DNA of 64,000 bases from Rhizobium sp. BK316 (GTDB lineage Bacteria > Pseudomonadota > Alphaproteobacteria > Rhizobiales > Rhizobiaceae), in NCBI RefSeq assembly GCF_014193695.1, contig NZ_JACHZR010000009.1, positions 62,001-126,000 of the forward strand, in the 5' to 3' direction. A program made the translations under genes and the position numbers. Positions 35,213 to 43,035 of the stretch are shown piece after piece (positions within the stretch are counted from its first letter, which is position 1; every line of letters starts with the position of its first letter). Below the pieces are notes generated by a model, which made no database searches, was not told the origin of the DNA, and worked only from the letters and a program-made list of their open reading frames with translations.

Positions 35213-35881
35213 CTAGCACGGCGGCAGCGGATAATAGCCGCAGGCCGGCGGCGGGTAGTAGGGCCGGTAATAGGGCGGGTAATAGGGCCGGTCGTAGGCC
35301 GCCGCAGCCGCGCCGTACCAGGCTCCCCGAAAGGCCGTCCTTCGTGCTACACCCGCAAACGACAGAGGCGTCCTCGGCATGCCGATAATGTCGATGAAGA
35401 TCGATGCCGGGCCATCCGCCTTGGCGAGACTGCCCTCCAGCACCTCCACCTTGAACGTCAGGTTCGTGCCTTCGAGCTTTGGTTCCTTCAGCACGACGAC
35501 GGCGTCCTCGACGCTCGACGCGTCCTTGTTCAGCACCGAGACGGTGGCGTTCGGCGGATCCTTTTCGAAGCTGCCGCCCTGAGCCCACTCTTCCAGCAAG
35601 TGGGTGGTCAGCGCATGGCCGGCGGAGCGGACCGGCCGGTCGGCGAACAGGATCGAGTTGTTGGAAATGCTCGTCAGCGTCAGCGTGTCGCCCTTCAGGG
35701 TCGCGCCGCCGGAGTTCATCACGATCAGCGAGGGAACGAGTTCCGTCTTCTGCGTGCTCGAGGTGCCGATGGACTTCGTCGCCGGCGCGGTGATGGCGTT
35801 TTCGGCCATCGACGTCGACGATGTGAGAATGCCGAACGTCGCGGCTACCGCGATGGTGCTGATGGTGTGCTTGAGGCTCAT
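35213..35881 (-). CDS. periplasmic hypothetical protein with Pro/Tyr-rich tail
   Basis: The 222-residue protein has a signal peptide (TISTIAVAATFGILTSSTSM) followed by a beta-rich domain (TLKGDTLTLTSISNNSILFA; RSAGHALTTHLLEEWAQGG). The C-terminus is repetitive, RPYYPPYYRPYYPPPACGYY. Its start overlaps the stop of the sulfatase pseudogene by 4 nt (ATGA), and it precedes the intact sulfatase, so it belongs to the same operon. The first domain may bind sulfatase or the cell wall; this is inference. Confidence 0.7.
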   Translation of the reverse strand: MSLKHTISTIAVAATFGILTSSTSMAENAITAPATKSIGTSSTQKTELVPSLIVMNSGGATLKGDTLTLTSISNNSILFADRPVRSAGHALTTHLLEEWAQGGSFEKDPPNATVSVLNKDASSVEDAVVVLKEPKLEGTNLTFKVEVLEGSLAKADGPASIFIDIIGMPRTPLSFAGVARRTAFRGAWYGAAAAAYDRPYYPPYYRPYYPPPACGYYPLPPC

Positions 35882-36593
35882 TTTTTTCTCCCTGGTTCGA
35901 AAGTTAGCTTGTCGATCTTGCCGGTGAACTCGAATGGCGTGTCGTACCGATGCTCCACGAGCGCCACGCCGGTGCGCGTATCGAGGCCGACGTCGAAGGT
36001 CTCGTCCTCGGGGAACGTCACCGGGATGCCGTGCCCCAGCGAGTTCGTGGCCACTTCCTTGCCGTCGACGGAGAGCACACCCGTGCCGCCTGTACCAAGT
36101 TCGGTGCTCCGCTGATCACGTCCGGAGACGTCGTGGTGCTCGGAGCTCACGGTAGCGTTGCCGGCGTCGTGGCTGCTACCCATCCGTCGTGATAGATCGC
36201 GCGGTTGCCCGCGCGCGACGGTGAGCAGAGTGACGTGGAGTGGAAATTGGTAAAGCGCAGGCCCTGGCTGGCGATGCGATCCATGGCTGGCGTTGGAATG
36301 ACGCCGCCGAAGGTGCTCGGTGCGCCGAAGCCCTGGTCATCCGTCATGATCAGCAACACGTTGGGGGCGCCTTTCGGCGGCACGACGCGCGGAGCCCACC
36401 ATGGTGTCGAGTCCGACGCCTTTTCGTTGATGACACCGCCGAATTTCGGATCAGGCGGTGGAAGTTGTTTTCCGGTGATCGTGGCGGTGGCTTCGGGGGA
36501 TCCCTGAGTACCGGTGACCTGTTGAGCCCATCCCGGGACACAACCAAGGGCCAGGAGACCCGCACCCGCAAGCACGCTCCGGCAAATTCTCAT
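35878..36593 (-). pseudogene. arylsulfatase pseudogene with large internal deletions
   Basis: The 5' frame (36593-36147) has a signal peptide, IMTDDQGFG and the catalytic motif LCSPSRAG. It then jumps to NRAIYHDGWVAATTP, a segment that in the intact family lies some 350-400 residues later. A frame change leads to 36183-35878, which encodes only the C-terminal beta domain (GVLSVDGKEVATNSLGHGIP and FEFTGKIDKLTFEPG). At least two deletions and a frame shift have removed the catalytic core. Its 3' end overlaps the next gene start. Confidence 0.85.
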
Positions 36594-36864
36594 GACGGCT
36601 CCCCCCGCAGCAGATCAGGAAAATGCGATCGTATATTACAAAAGCTTAAAATACACGAGTTGGCCCGTGCGAAAAAGGCTGCATTCCCTAACGCTTTCGA
36701 TCAGGTCTTACGATGAGCGCGGAAACTGCCGAATGACGAGAGAGGAGGGAGCGTCGGTGCCACAAGAGGGCTTTGTGCGGGAGGGCAGGTCTTTGGTGGG
36801 GGCCACACGGCGCGCCCCTCCATGCAATACCTGAAGCGCTGATGGAGAGAGGCGGCACCCCCAA

Positions 36865-37334
36865 CCTCCCTCATTCCTGTGCTTGTCACAGGAATCCAGC
36901 CGGCTTGCGTCTGCAAGCCGAAAAGACTCTTGAAAAACAGTGCCGAAATACGCCACTCTTCAACCATGAAGGGTTACGTCTACATCCTCGCGTCGAAGAG
37001 AAACGGCACGCTCTAACCGGCGTGACGCGCGATATCGCGGGCCGCTTGTTCGAGCACCAGAACGAACTGACACCGGGCTTCACCTCGCGCTACGGCGTGA
37101 AGACGCTCGTCTGGTTCGAGGAGCACGATCTGCTGACGACGGCGATTACGCGCGAGAAAACGATCAAGAAATGGCCGCGGCAGTGGAAGCTCAATCTCAT
37201 TGAGGAAATAATCCGGAATGGGAGGATATCTCCTGGCATCTGATGGGGCTGTGAGGTTGTCGGAGGATAAGAGTCTTTCGCCGCGTGGACACGCGGCTGC
37301 TGGATTCCTGTGACAAGCACAGGAATGAGGGAGG
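36865..37334. mobile_element. GIY-YIG element with 36-bp perfect inverted ends, copy B
   Basis: Bases 36865-36900 and 37299-37334 are exact reverse complements. Each arm is itself partly palindromic (CCTGTGCTTGTCACAGG). They flank a decayed GIY-YIG nuclease gene. A second copy with one internal replacement is at 28047-28953. The structure resembles a small palindrome-bounded mobile unit. Confidence 0.65.
36966..37254 (+). pseudogene. GIY-YIG endonuclease gene with two frameshifts
   Basis: Reading begins MKGYVYILASKRNGTL, the GIY-YIG family opening, and stops at 37014 because one base is missing from a TAC ACC context. The next frame continues TGVTRDIAGRLFEHQNELTP, RYGVKTLVWFEEHDLLTTAI and REKTIKKWPRQWKLNLIEE. 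A second one-base loss near 37208 shifts to the final EDISWHLMGL stop. Restoring both bases gives a 96-residue single-domain protein of normal YhbQ-like length. Confidence 0.85.
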
Positions 37335-37394
37335 AAAGGGTGTGCCTGCTCTCTCTTCATCAGCGCTCCAGGCGAGAATATGTCCAGGTTCGGA

Positions 37395-38078
37395 TCATGC
37401 CGATAGTTTCAGCAGCCAGGCATCGTGATGCTTAAGGAAGGTCCGCAAGCGGTCGCCATAGTCTCCCCCGACCGCTTCGCGCACGCTCCGGCGCTCGGTC
37501 AAGGCTGCGCGCCATTGGGCCGTGCGGGACAGCCCATCGAATATTCCGGTGGGTGCGATCGTGTCGAACACGTCGAAATAGCGGAAAATCGGCGCGAAGA
37601 CTGCATCGACGAGACTGAACGTCTCGCCGGCGAAAAATGGCCCGGCGCCGAGTTCCGCCTCGACGCGCCTGAATTTGTCGATCAGGGCTGATCGTTTGGC
37701 CTCGTAGGCTGCGGCATCCCTGGCTGTCTCGAAGCCCCACAGCTCCGAAAGGATCGAGGAGCCGAACTCCATCCATCCCCGGTGCCGAGCCCGCTTCAGC
37801 GGATCGGCGGGATGGAGTGGCGATCCCGGTTGGGTTTCCTCCAGGTATTCGCAGATCACGGCGCTTTCGAACAGCACCGCCTGCGTTCCATCCGCCTGGT
37901 TGACGACCAGCAGCGGCACCTTGCCGAGCGGCGAGATGGCCAGGAACCAGTCGGGCTTTGCCGAGAGATCGATAGTGCGGCGCTCGAAGGGCACGCCCTT
38001 TTCCGCAAGGGCGATGGCGGCGCGCTGGACATAGGGGCAGAGATGATGGCTGACGAGGATCAGATGTGCATCGGACAT
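37395..38078 (-). CDS. glutathione S-transferase family protein
   Basis: The 227-residue protein starts MSDAHLILVSHHLCPYVQRA with the thioredoxin-fold N-domain and catalytic-type Cys/Ser region, cis-Pro segment LGKVPLLVVNQADG and glutathione-binding ESAVICEYLEET. The helical C-domain follows (FSLVDAVFAPIFRYFDVFDT). The CPYVQRA motif suggests an omega/beta-type thiol transferase. It is 10 nt downstream of a DoxX gene and both are controlled from a promoter carrying MarR operators, so the operon may answer to electrophile or aromatic stress. Confidence 0.88.
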   Translation of the reverse strand: MSDAHLILVSHHLCPYVQRAAIALAEKGVPFERRTIDLSAKPDWFLAISPLGKVPLLVVNQADGTQAVLFESAVICEYLEETQPGSPLHPADPLKRARHRGWMEFGSSILSELWGFETARDAAAYEAKRSALIDKFRRVEAELGAGPFFAGETFSLVDAVFAPIFRYFDVFDTIAPTGIFDGLSRTAQWRAALTERRSVREAVGGDYGDRLRTFLKHHDAWLLKLSA

Positions 38079-38088
38079 GACAGGCACC

Positions 38089-38508
38089 TTAGAACGCGGG
38101 GGAGGGACGAAGCGCATGGCGACCATCGCCAAGCAGGAACTGGGCCAGCGACAGCACGATGAGATAGAACGGATATTCCCAGCCGCCGTTCGGTGCGTTG
38201 AACACCCAGCCATTACCCCAATGAGCCCAGATGATCGCGCCGAGCAGGGCAGGGATCAATGCGAGGGCAACCCAGCGGGCATAGATGCCGAGCACCAGCA
38301 TCACCCCACCAACGGCTTCGGCCGCAAAGGTCAGATAGGCCAGCCATCCCGGCAGGCCGATGGATGCGAAATAGCCTGCCGTGCCGGCAAGGCCGAATGT
38401 GAAGAGCTTGAGCACGATGGAATGGGCGAGATACATCACGCCGAGGCTCACGCGCAGCAGTGTGACGGCATAATCGGTCATGCGTTCCTGGTTCATGGCC
38501 TGGTTCAT
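38089..38508 (-). CDS. DoxX-family membrane protein
   Basis: The 139-residue protein begins MNQAMNQERMTDYAVTLLRV; AAGGAG lies 6-7 nt before the ATG at 38508. Four transmembrane segments show the DoxX pattern (MYLAHSIVLKLFTFGLAGTA, YLTFAAEAVGGVMLVLGIYA, WEYPFYLIVLSLAQFLLGDG). DoxX proteins are linked to quinone and thiol-oxidant defence. The gene is divergent from a MarR regulator and precedes the GST gene in the same operon. Confidence 0.85.
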   Translation of the reverse strand: MNQAMNQERMTDYAVTLLRVSLGVMYLAHSIVLKLFTFGLAGTAGYFASIGLPGWLAYLTFAAEAVGGVMLVLGIYARWVALALIPALLGAIIWAHWGNGWVFNAPNGGWEYPFYLIVLSLAQFLLGDGRHALRPSPAF

Positions 38509-38529
38509 GGAAGGACTCCTTAAAGAGGT

Positions 38530-38545
38530 AGATGTAATTGCATCT
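38530..38545. promoter_or_regulatory. MarR operator 1
   Basis: AGATGTAATTGCATCT is an imperfect palindrome (AGATG-YAATTR-CATCT) located 22 nt upstream of the DoxX start. The same sequence recurs at 38575-38590, the expected arrangement for cooperative control of divergent genes. Confidence 0.7.
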
Positions 38546-38574
38546 ATATAAGCCCTTGCACTCGCCGTCAATAT

Positions 38575-38590
38575 AGATGTAATTGCATCT
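38575..38590. promoter_or_regulatory. MarR operator 2, abutting the marR start
   Basis: This is an identical copy of the 16-bp site at 38530, centred 45 bp away, and its last base touches the ATG of the regulator gene. It occupies the position where a ribosome-binding site would be, so binding would block the regulator's own transcription start directly. Confidence 0.7.
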
Positions 38591-39049
38591 ATGAATGATC
38601 CCTGCGCTCCCGACGATGCTCAACCGTCTCCTTCCGCCACCCGCGCCTGGGTGCTGCTCATGCGTGCCCAGCAGCGGGTTCTCGAGGCGATCGAAAACGA
38701 TCTCAAAGCGGCCGACCTCCCGCCGCTCGGCTGGTACGATGTGCTTCTGGAACTTTCGCGGGCAGAGGGCGGCCGATTGCGCCCTTACGAGATCGAGCAG
38801 CGCACGCTTCTTGCACAGCCCAATCTTTCCCGCCTTCTCGACCGGATGGAAAAGAGCGGACTTGTCGTGCGTGAACTCTATGCCGAGGACGGCCGGGGCC
38901 GATGGGTTGTTATCACCGATGATGGTCGCGCCATGCAGGCGAGAATGTGGAAAGTCTATGCGCCCGCGATAAAGCGTCATCTTGGCGACAAGCTCGACAT
39001 CGCCCAAAGCGATCAACTGGCCAACTTGCTGAGCGCATTGTCACAGTAG
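38591..39049 (+). CDS. MarR-family transcriptional regulator
   Basis: The 152-residue protein has the MarR winged helix: LPPLGWYDVLLELSRAEGG, LRPYEIEQRTLLAQPNLSRL, LDRMEKSGLVVRELYAEDGR and GRWVVITDDGRAMQ. No Shine-Dalgarno is visible because an operator repeat abuts the ATG, so the message may be leaderless. It is divergent from the DoxX/GST operon, which it probably represses together with itself. Confidence 0.9.
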   Translation: MNDPCAPDDAQPSPSATRAWVLLMRAQQRVLEAIENDLKAADLPPLGWYDVLLELSRAEGGRLRPYEIEQRTLLAQPNLSRLLDRMEKSGLVVRELYAEDGRGRWVVITDDGRAMQARMWKVYAPAIKRHLGDKLDIAQSDQLANLLSALSQ

Positions 39050-39175
39050 TAACGGGTGGGGATTGCCTAGGGTGAGGCCTGAGCCCGTGGCCGAAGGGCG
39101 ACGGATGAAGGGGCCACGGGCGCAAACCTCACCCCTCATCAGACTCGCCAAGAGAGGATAGGAACAGCCCTTCCG

Positions 39176-39694
39176 CTACCTTCCTCTCTCCCGCGCCACG
39201 ACCAGAATGAGCGGCGCCAGGGCGGTGGCGAACGGACCGAAGGGCAGGCGCTGCAGGGCCTTGCCGACGAGGAAGGCGGCGGCCATGGCGCTGGAAAGCT
39301 TCAGCCAGGGATGGTCACCGAGCTGCGCACGGGCGCTCGCATCCGCCCAGCGAATATTTTCTTCCACCACGCTGCCTGCCTGATGACGGATGATGTGCAG
39401 CCGGGCGCGCAGATTGTTGATCTCGTAGCGCACCTCCTCGATCTGCCGCTCGAGCTCCTCGCGCGCGGCGGCGCGCTCGACATCGACGACGATCTCCTCC
39501 ACCGGCGCATCCTCGGCGACCGCATGCAGATAGTCCTGAAAGGCCTCCTCGCTCTCGAAGCCCTCGGTGTTTGCGTGCTGATCGGCCTTTTCCTGTTCGC
39601 GGGTCTTTTCACGTTCGGAGGCTGGCGTGAGCTCGCTCGCGTCTTTCAGTTCGTCCATGCCTTCGATGGCGTCCCTGCCTGTCGTGCTCGCCAT
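39176..39694 (-). CDS. ElaB/DUF883-like membrane-anchored protein
   Basis: The 172-residue protein is highly charged and helical through residue 130 (RAAAREELERQIEEVRYEIN is a likely coiled coil), then has a C-terminal hydrophobic helix (LKLSSAMAAAFLVGKALQRL; FGPFATALAPLILVVA). This layout resembles ElaB/YqjD-type inner-membrane proteins that bind ribosomes or tune membrane state in stationary phase. The assignment is by architecture. Confidence 0.65.
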   Translation of the reverse strand: MASTTGRDAIEGMDELKDASELTPASEREKTREQEKADQHANTEGFESEEAFQDYLHAVAEDAPVEEIVVDVERAAAREELERQIEEVRYEINNLRARLHIIRHQAGSVVEENIRWADASARAQLGDHPWLKLSSAMAAAFLVGKALQRLPFGPFATALAPLILVVARERGR

Positions 39695-39829
39695 TTCGGT
39701 CTCCTCATTTGCTGACGCAGTTCAAACGTTCGAGGCGGAAAAAGGATGCATGGGCGGTGGGGATCGATTGCCGGCACGGTGCGCCGACAGAACGGGTTGA
39801 TCCCTGCCGGATTGAACTTGGCTGCTTGG

Positions 39830-40093
39830 TCAGGACTGAACGAGGATCACCAGGGTCTCGGGCAATACACCGTCATATTCCATCGCATCGGCTGCTTGCT
39901 TGCTCTTCATGAATTCCGCCAGGCGGGCCATGTCGGCGACGTCCATGACGAGGCCAACCTTGTTGGACGATTGCGGATCGACGAAGGTGCGAATATTCGT
40001 GCAGCCGATCGGTTCGAAAACTTCCTTGCGGCGGGGCGAGGCGAGCCAGTGTTTGACGTCCTTGACGTCGTGATGAGCCAGGATGGTCGGCAT
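39830..40093 (-). CDS. hypothetical protein, possible dimeric alpha-beta barrel
   Basis: The 87-residue protein reads MPTILAHHDVKDVKHWLASP, RRKEVFEPIGCTNIRTFVDP and NKVGLVMDVADMARLAEFMK. The alternation of strands and helices, with an H-x-V start and ADAMEYDGVLPETL end, is like small antibiotic-monooxygenase-type (ABM) folds. GGAGGACGC before the ATG supports translation. No enzyme activity is assigned. Confidence 0.65.
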   Translation of the reverse strand: MPTILAHHDVKDVKHWLASPRRKEVFEPIGCTNIRTFVDPQSSNKVGLVMDVADMARLAEFMKSKQAADAMEYDGVLPETLVILVQS

Positions 40094-40272
40094 TGCGTCC
40101 TCCTCTTGCTGCTCCTGATATCGGAGCCGGAGAAAAGTTTACGCCTCGGGCAATCGCATGGATATCACCCGCATGGGTGGGCGCATCTTTTTGTGGTCGC
40201 CGTGAGGGGGCTGGACTATGGGCAGTGAAGCGCATTTATGATGCGTCCTCATCAAGGGGGCGAGGGATTGGC

Positions 40273-40962
40273 ATGAAGTGGATTTCGCTGGCCGGGGCGT
40301 TGCTTGCAGCATGCCTCGCCGTGGTGCCGGCAAAGGCAAGAGACGCGCTCGATATCCTGAACGGCACGCTGAAAGCGGCGGCCCAGCCCATGGTGATGGA
40401 GGATGGCCGGACGGGCGGCTGTACCTATTGGTTCGTCGCGCTCACGCGGGATCATATCTATCGGTCGGGACAATATCTTCGTGTGACCGGTTATCTCAAC
40501 CTGATCAAGACCCGTGTCCTGGTAGGCGAAACCGACATACTTCCCCCGTTTGTGAGCACCTTGTTTCTCACTGTCGAAGAGGCTTCGAACGGGGAGGATG
40601 GCGATATCCGTTTCACGCCATCGGCGCCGTCGAAGGCCTATCTCGTCGGCACGGATACCGAAAGCCACACCGACAGTCGCGGGGAACCGACAGGCACCGA
40701 AACGCCTGGAACCGTGAAGATGTTGCTCGATACCGACCCGGCGCTGAAAATCCTCATGGAAGCGACGAGTTCCTCTCATGCGATCAGCGTTGCCTTCAAC
40801 CAGTTTTACGGGGACAGGATGATCACCGTTCCGATCGAACTCGACGTGACGGACGTCAAGCCCAACGGGGAACGGGTGCGCTCGAAGGATACGGCGATCG
40901 ATTTTCAACTGTGCCTGGCCGACCTGAGCAACGATTTTCCGGTGCCGCTGAAAGCGAAGTGA
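40273..40962 (+). CDS. secreted hypothetical protein
   Basis: The 229-residue protein starts MKWISLAGALLAACLAVVPA, a clear signal peptide with cleavage after AKA. The mature part is beta-rich with no recognised motif (VTGYLNLIKTRVLVGETDIL, AISVAFNQFYGDRMITVPIE). Two Cys (GGCTYW and FQLCLA) may pair. GAGGG lies upstream of the ATG. The family is unknown to me; periplasmic location is inferred. Confidence 0.65.
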   Translation: MKWISLAGALLAACLAVVPAKARDALDILNGTLKAAAQPMVMEDGRTGGCTYWFVALTRDHIYRSGQYLRVTGYLNLIKTRVLVGETDILPPFVSTLFLTVEEASNGEDGDIRFTPSAPSKAYLVGTDTESHTDSRGEPTGTETPGTVKMLLDTDPALKILMEATSSSHAISVAFNQFYGDRMITVPIELDVTDVKPNGERVRSKDTAIDFQLCLADLSNDFPVPLKAK

Positions 40963-41122
40963 GGCTGCCGGTATTGTTTCCGGAACCGGTGCTGGCGACG
41001 TGACTGCCACCGGCGACAGGACGCGCCCCGGGCGCGTGGAGGATCAACTTGTTCACGCTTGCCGGTCCGGCATTGGACCGATGCTTTTGCATCCTTGGCC
41101 GATACAATGTTAAGAGCCACAT

Positions 41123-41419
41123 ATGACCCTATCAACAGAGCTGGACTGTCAGGCCTGCGGCGCGTGCTGTTCCTATTCGAGCGAATGGCCGAGGTTTACC
41201 ACTGAAAGCGAAGAGGACCTCGATCTGCTGCCGGCGCATTTCGTTTCGGCGGATCAGACGGGCATGCGCTGCGATGGAGAGCGCTGCTGCGCGCTCTCCG
41301 GCACTGTCGGGTCATATGTATCGTGCATGGTCTACGATATCCGGCCGGATGTCTGTCGCGCCTGCCTTCCGGGCGACGAAGCCTGCCTGATGGCGCGCGC
41401 GGCGATCGGGCTGGTGTAG
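41123..41419 (+). CDS. YkgJ-family cysteine-cluster protein
   Basis: The 98-residue protein has the typical pattern CQACGACCSY, RCDGERCCALSGTVG, SCMVYDIRPDVCRACLPGD with Cys also in EACLM. These Cys are proposed to bind zinc or an iron-sulfur cluster. The family is small and uncharacterised. It stands alone. Confidence 0.82.
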   Translation: MTLSTELDCQACGACCSYSSEWPRFTTESEEDLDLLPAHFVSADQTGMRCDGERCCALSGTVGSYVSCMVYDIRPDVCRACLPGDEACLMARAAIGLV

Positions 41420-41479
41420 ATCAAATACCGATCTCGAAGCGTGCCGAACCTTGTCACGGCAATCGCCGCGACGTCAGTA

Positions 41480-41620
41480 TCAGAACATTGCTTCCTTCCG
41501 GTGCCGCACCGCGAGGATCGTTACCGTGTCCTGATCGAAGCGGTAGCGAGCCGCATATCCGCTGTCTCCGAAATCGATGAGCCATTCGCGGTATTGCTCG
41601 GGCAGGTCCTCGACTGCCGC
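41480..41620 (-). pseudogene. RelE/ParE toxin C-terminal fragment
   Basis: In frame directly after the stop of the DUF3597 gene the sequence reads VEDLPEQYREWLIDFGDSGY then AARYRFDQDTVTILAVRHRK and EAMF with a stop. This is the C-terminal half of a RelE-family toxin, including the RHRKE end. The first half is absent, so the fragment is dead unless read through. Confidence 0.7.
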
Positions 41621-42082
41621 TCAATCCAGAAGATCGGCCGGCACCTTGCCGCCGTTTTCCGACAGTTTCTTCATGAGCGCCTTGTGAAGGAAGATGTTCA
41701 TCTTCGCGCTGTCATTGGTATCGCCGGTATAGCCGAGTTCGCCGGCCAGCTCCTTGCGCTCTGCCATGCTTGCATCCATTCCGAGCGCCTTCATGAGATC
41801 GACGATCGAATGGCGCCAGTCGAGCTTCTGGCCGGATTTCTTCACGGCCGCGTTCAGGATCTGCTCGATATCGGCCTTGCTAGCCTGGGTTGGGCTGGCC
41901 TGGGTTGGGCTGGCTTGGGTTGGGCTGGCTTGGGCCGAACCTGATTGAGCAGGCGGCGGCGCGCCGGTTGCGGGTTCGCTCACCGGCGCACTGGCCTGCG
42001 GGGCCGCGGGTGCGGGCTCCGGCGCGGGGGCTGCCTGCGCCTTGCCGAAAATCGCGTTCTTGATGCGGTCGAAGACGCCCAC
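41621..42082 (-). CDS. DUF3597 domain protein with PTQAS repeats
   Basis: The 153-residue protein starts at GTG 42082 (VGVFDRIKNAIFGKAQA), with GAGGAGGG 7 nt upstream. A Pro/Ala-rich linker contains a 15-bp tandem repeat (41882-41936) encoding SPTQA units. The C-terminal DUF3597 domain is GQKLDWRHSIVDLMKALGMD, RKELAGELGYTGDTNDSAKM, NIFLHKALMKKLSENGGKVP. The family is uncharacterised, perhaps a LysM-like or peptidoglycan-associated helical domain. A RelE fragment follows immediately. Confidence 0.85.
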   Translation of the reverse strand: MGVFDRIKNAIFGKAQAAPAPEPAPAAPQASAPVSEPATGAPPPAQSGSAQASPTQASPTQASPTQASKADIEQILNAAVKKSGQKLDWRHSIVDLMKALGMDASMAERKELAGELGYTGDTNDSAKMNIFLHKALMKKLSENGGKVPADLLD

Positions 42083-42267
42083 GGGGAAACCCTCCTCTTG
42101 TGGTTGCGATCGGGGATGTCCGGGAGAGAAGTAGGGTGGTAACGCGATCCGCAAAGGTGGCGGACGGGAATCATGGTTTGCGAGATGCAGTTCTTGGGTA
42201 TTAGACGTATGCGCCCGGCACATACGTTCAATAGTCGCGCCCCGCGTCCTCTGCCGCCCCGCCAGAA

Positions 42268-42843
42268 TCAAGAAAACTCGTTCGCCCTCGGCCCGGCAAG
42301 GGTCACCCGCCAGGTCGATTTTGCCCGGAAATCCTGCGTCGCCAGAAACGTATAGGGCGTGGCTCTCCAGGGTTTCACTGCGTTGTTGAGATTGTCGAGC
42401 ACGTAATCGCCGTCGTCCATGCGGGCGATCAGCACGACGTGGTTCTCGTCACGCAGGCCGATCACCACCGAGAGCGCCAGGCGGTTTGCCGGAAAACCGG
42501 CGTCGATCAGGTCCTTCATCTTCTGCAAAGCGTAATCCTCGCAGTCGCCCCGTCCGTTCGAGGGCAGGGTCCAGACGTCGCCGTTTCCGGAGGCGGAGCG
42601 GTCCTCGGTCGAAATCACGTGCAGGTTCACGGCGCGGGTGACCTTGCGAAGAAGTGGCATGCCCGGCTGCTCGGCTGTCGCTCGCGAGGGAGTCTCACGG
42701 CAAAGCCAGCGGTAGCTGGCACAGGCGGAGGCGAATCCCACCGGCGCGCCGATGCTTCTGCCGACCGGCAGCAGCTGCCCGGCAAATGCTTGAAATTGCA
42801 TGGGAAAGAACACAAGGGAAACAAGACAAACAAGCCGCCGCAT
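42268..42843 (-). CDS. transglutaminase-like cysteine peptidase (BTLCP)
   Basis: The 191-residue protein has a signal peptide (LVCLVSLVFFPMQFQAFAG) and a bacterial transglutaminase-like domain. The catalytic triad is Cys in SNGRGDCEDYALQKM, His in LRDENHVVLIARMD and Asp in GDYVLDNLNNAV. Family members include LapG relatives that cleave surface adhesins; rhizobial BTLCP genes are common. Whether this one processes an adhesin is unknown, and no LapD-like gene is adjacent. Confidence 0.88.
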   Translation of the reverse strand: MRRLVCLVSLVFFPMQFQAFAGQLLPVGRSIGAPVGFASACASYRWLCRETPSRATAEQPGMPLLRKVTRAVNLHVISTEDRSASGNGDVWTLPSNGRGDCEDYALQKMKDLIDAGFPANRLALSVVIGLRDENHVVLIARMDDGDYVLDNLNNAVKPWRATPYTFLATQDFRAKSTWRVTLAGPRANEFS

Positions 42844-43035
42844 GAATCACCCCTCTATTGTTCGTGAGAGAAGGTAACACAGTTTATACTAAAACTTTAA
42901 TAAAAATTATTACTTGCGTAATTAACTATAGGTTAAGAACCTGTGCCACTATCCACAGTTTATTCTTGGAATTAACTTTTTGCTAATATAGGAATTCCCC
43001 TCAGTTAACGGTTTGTTAACTTTGGGAGAAAAAAG

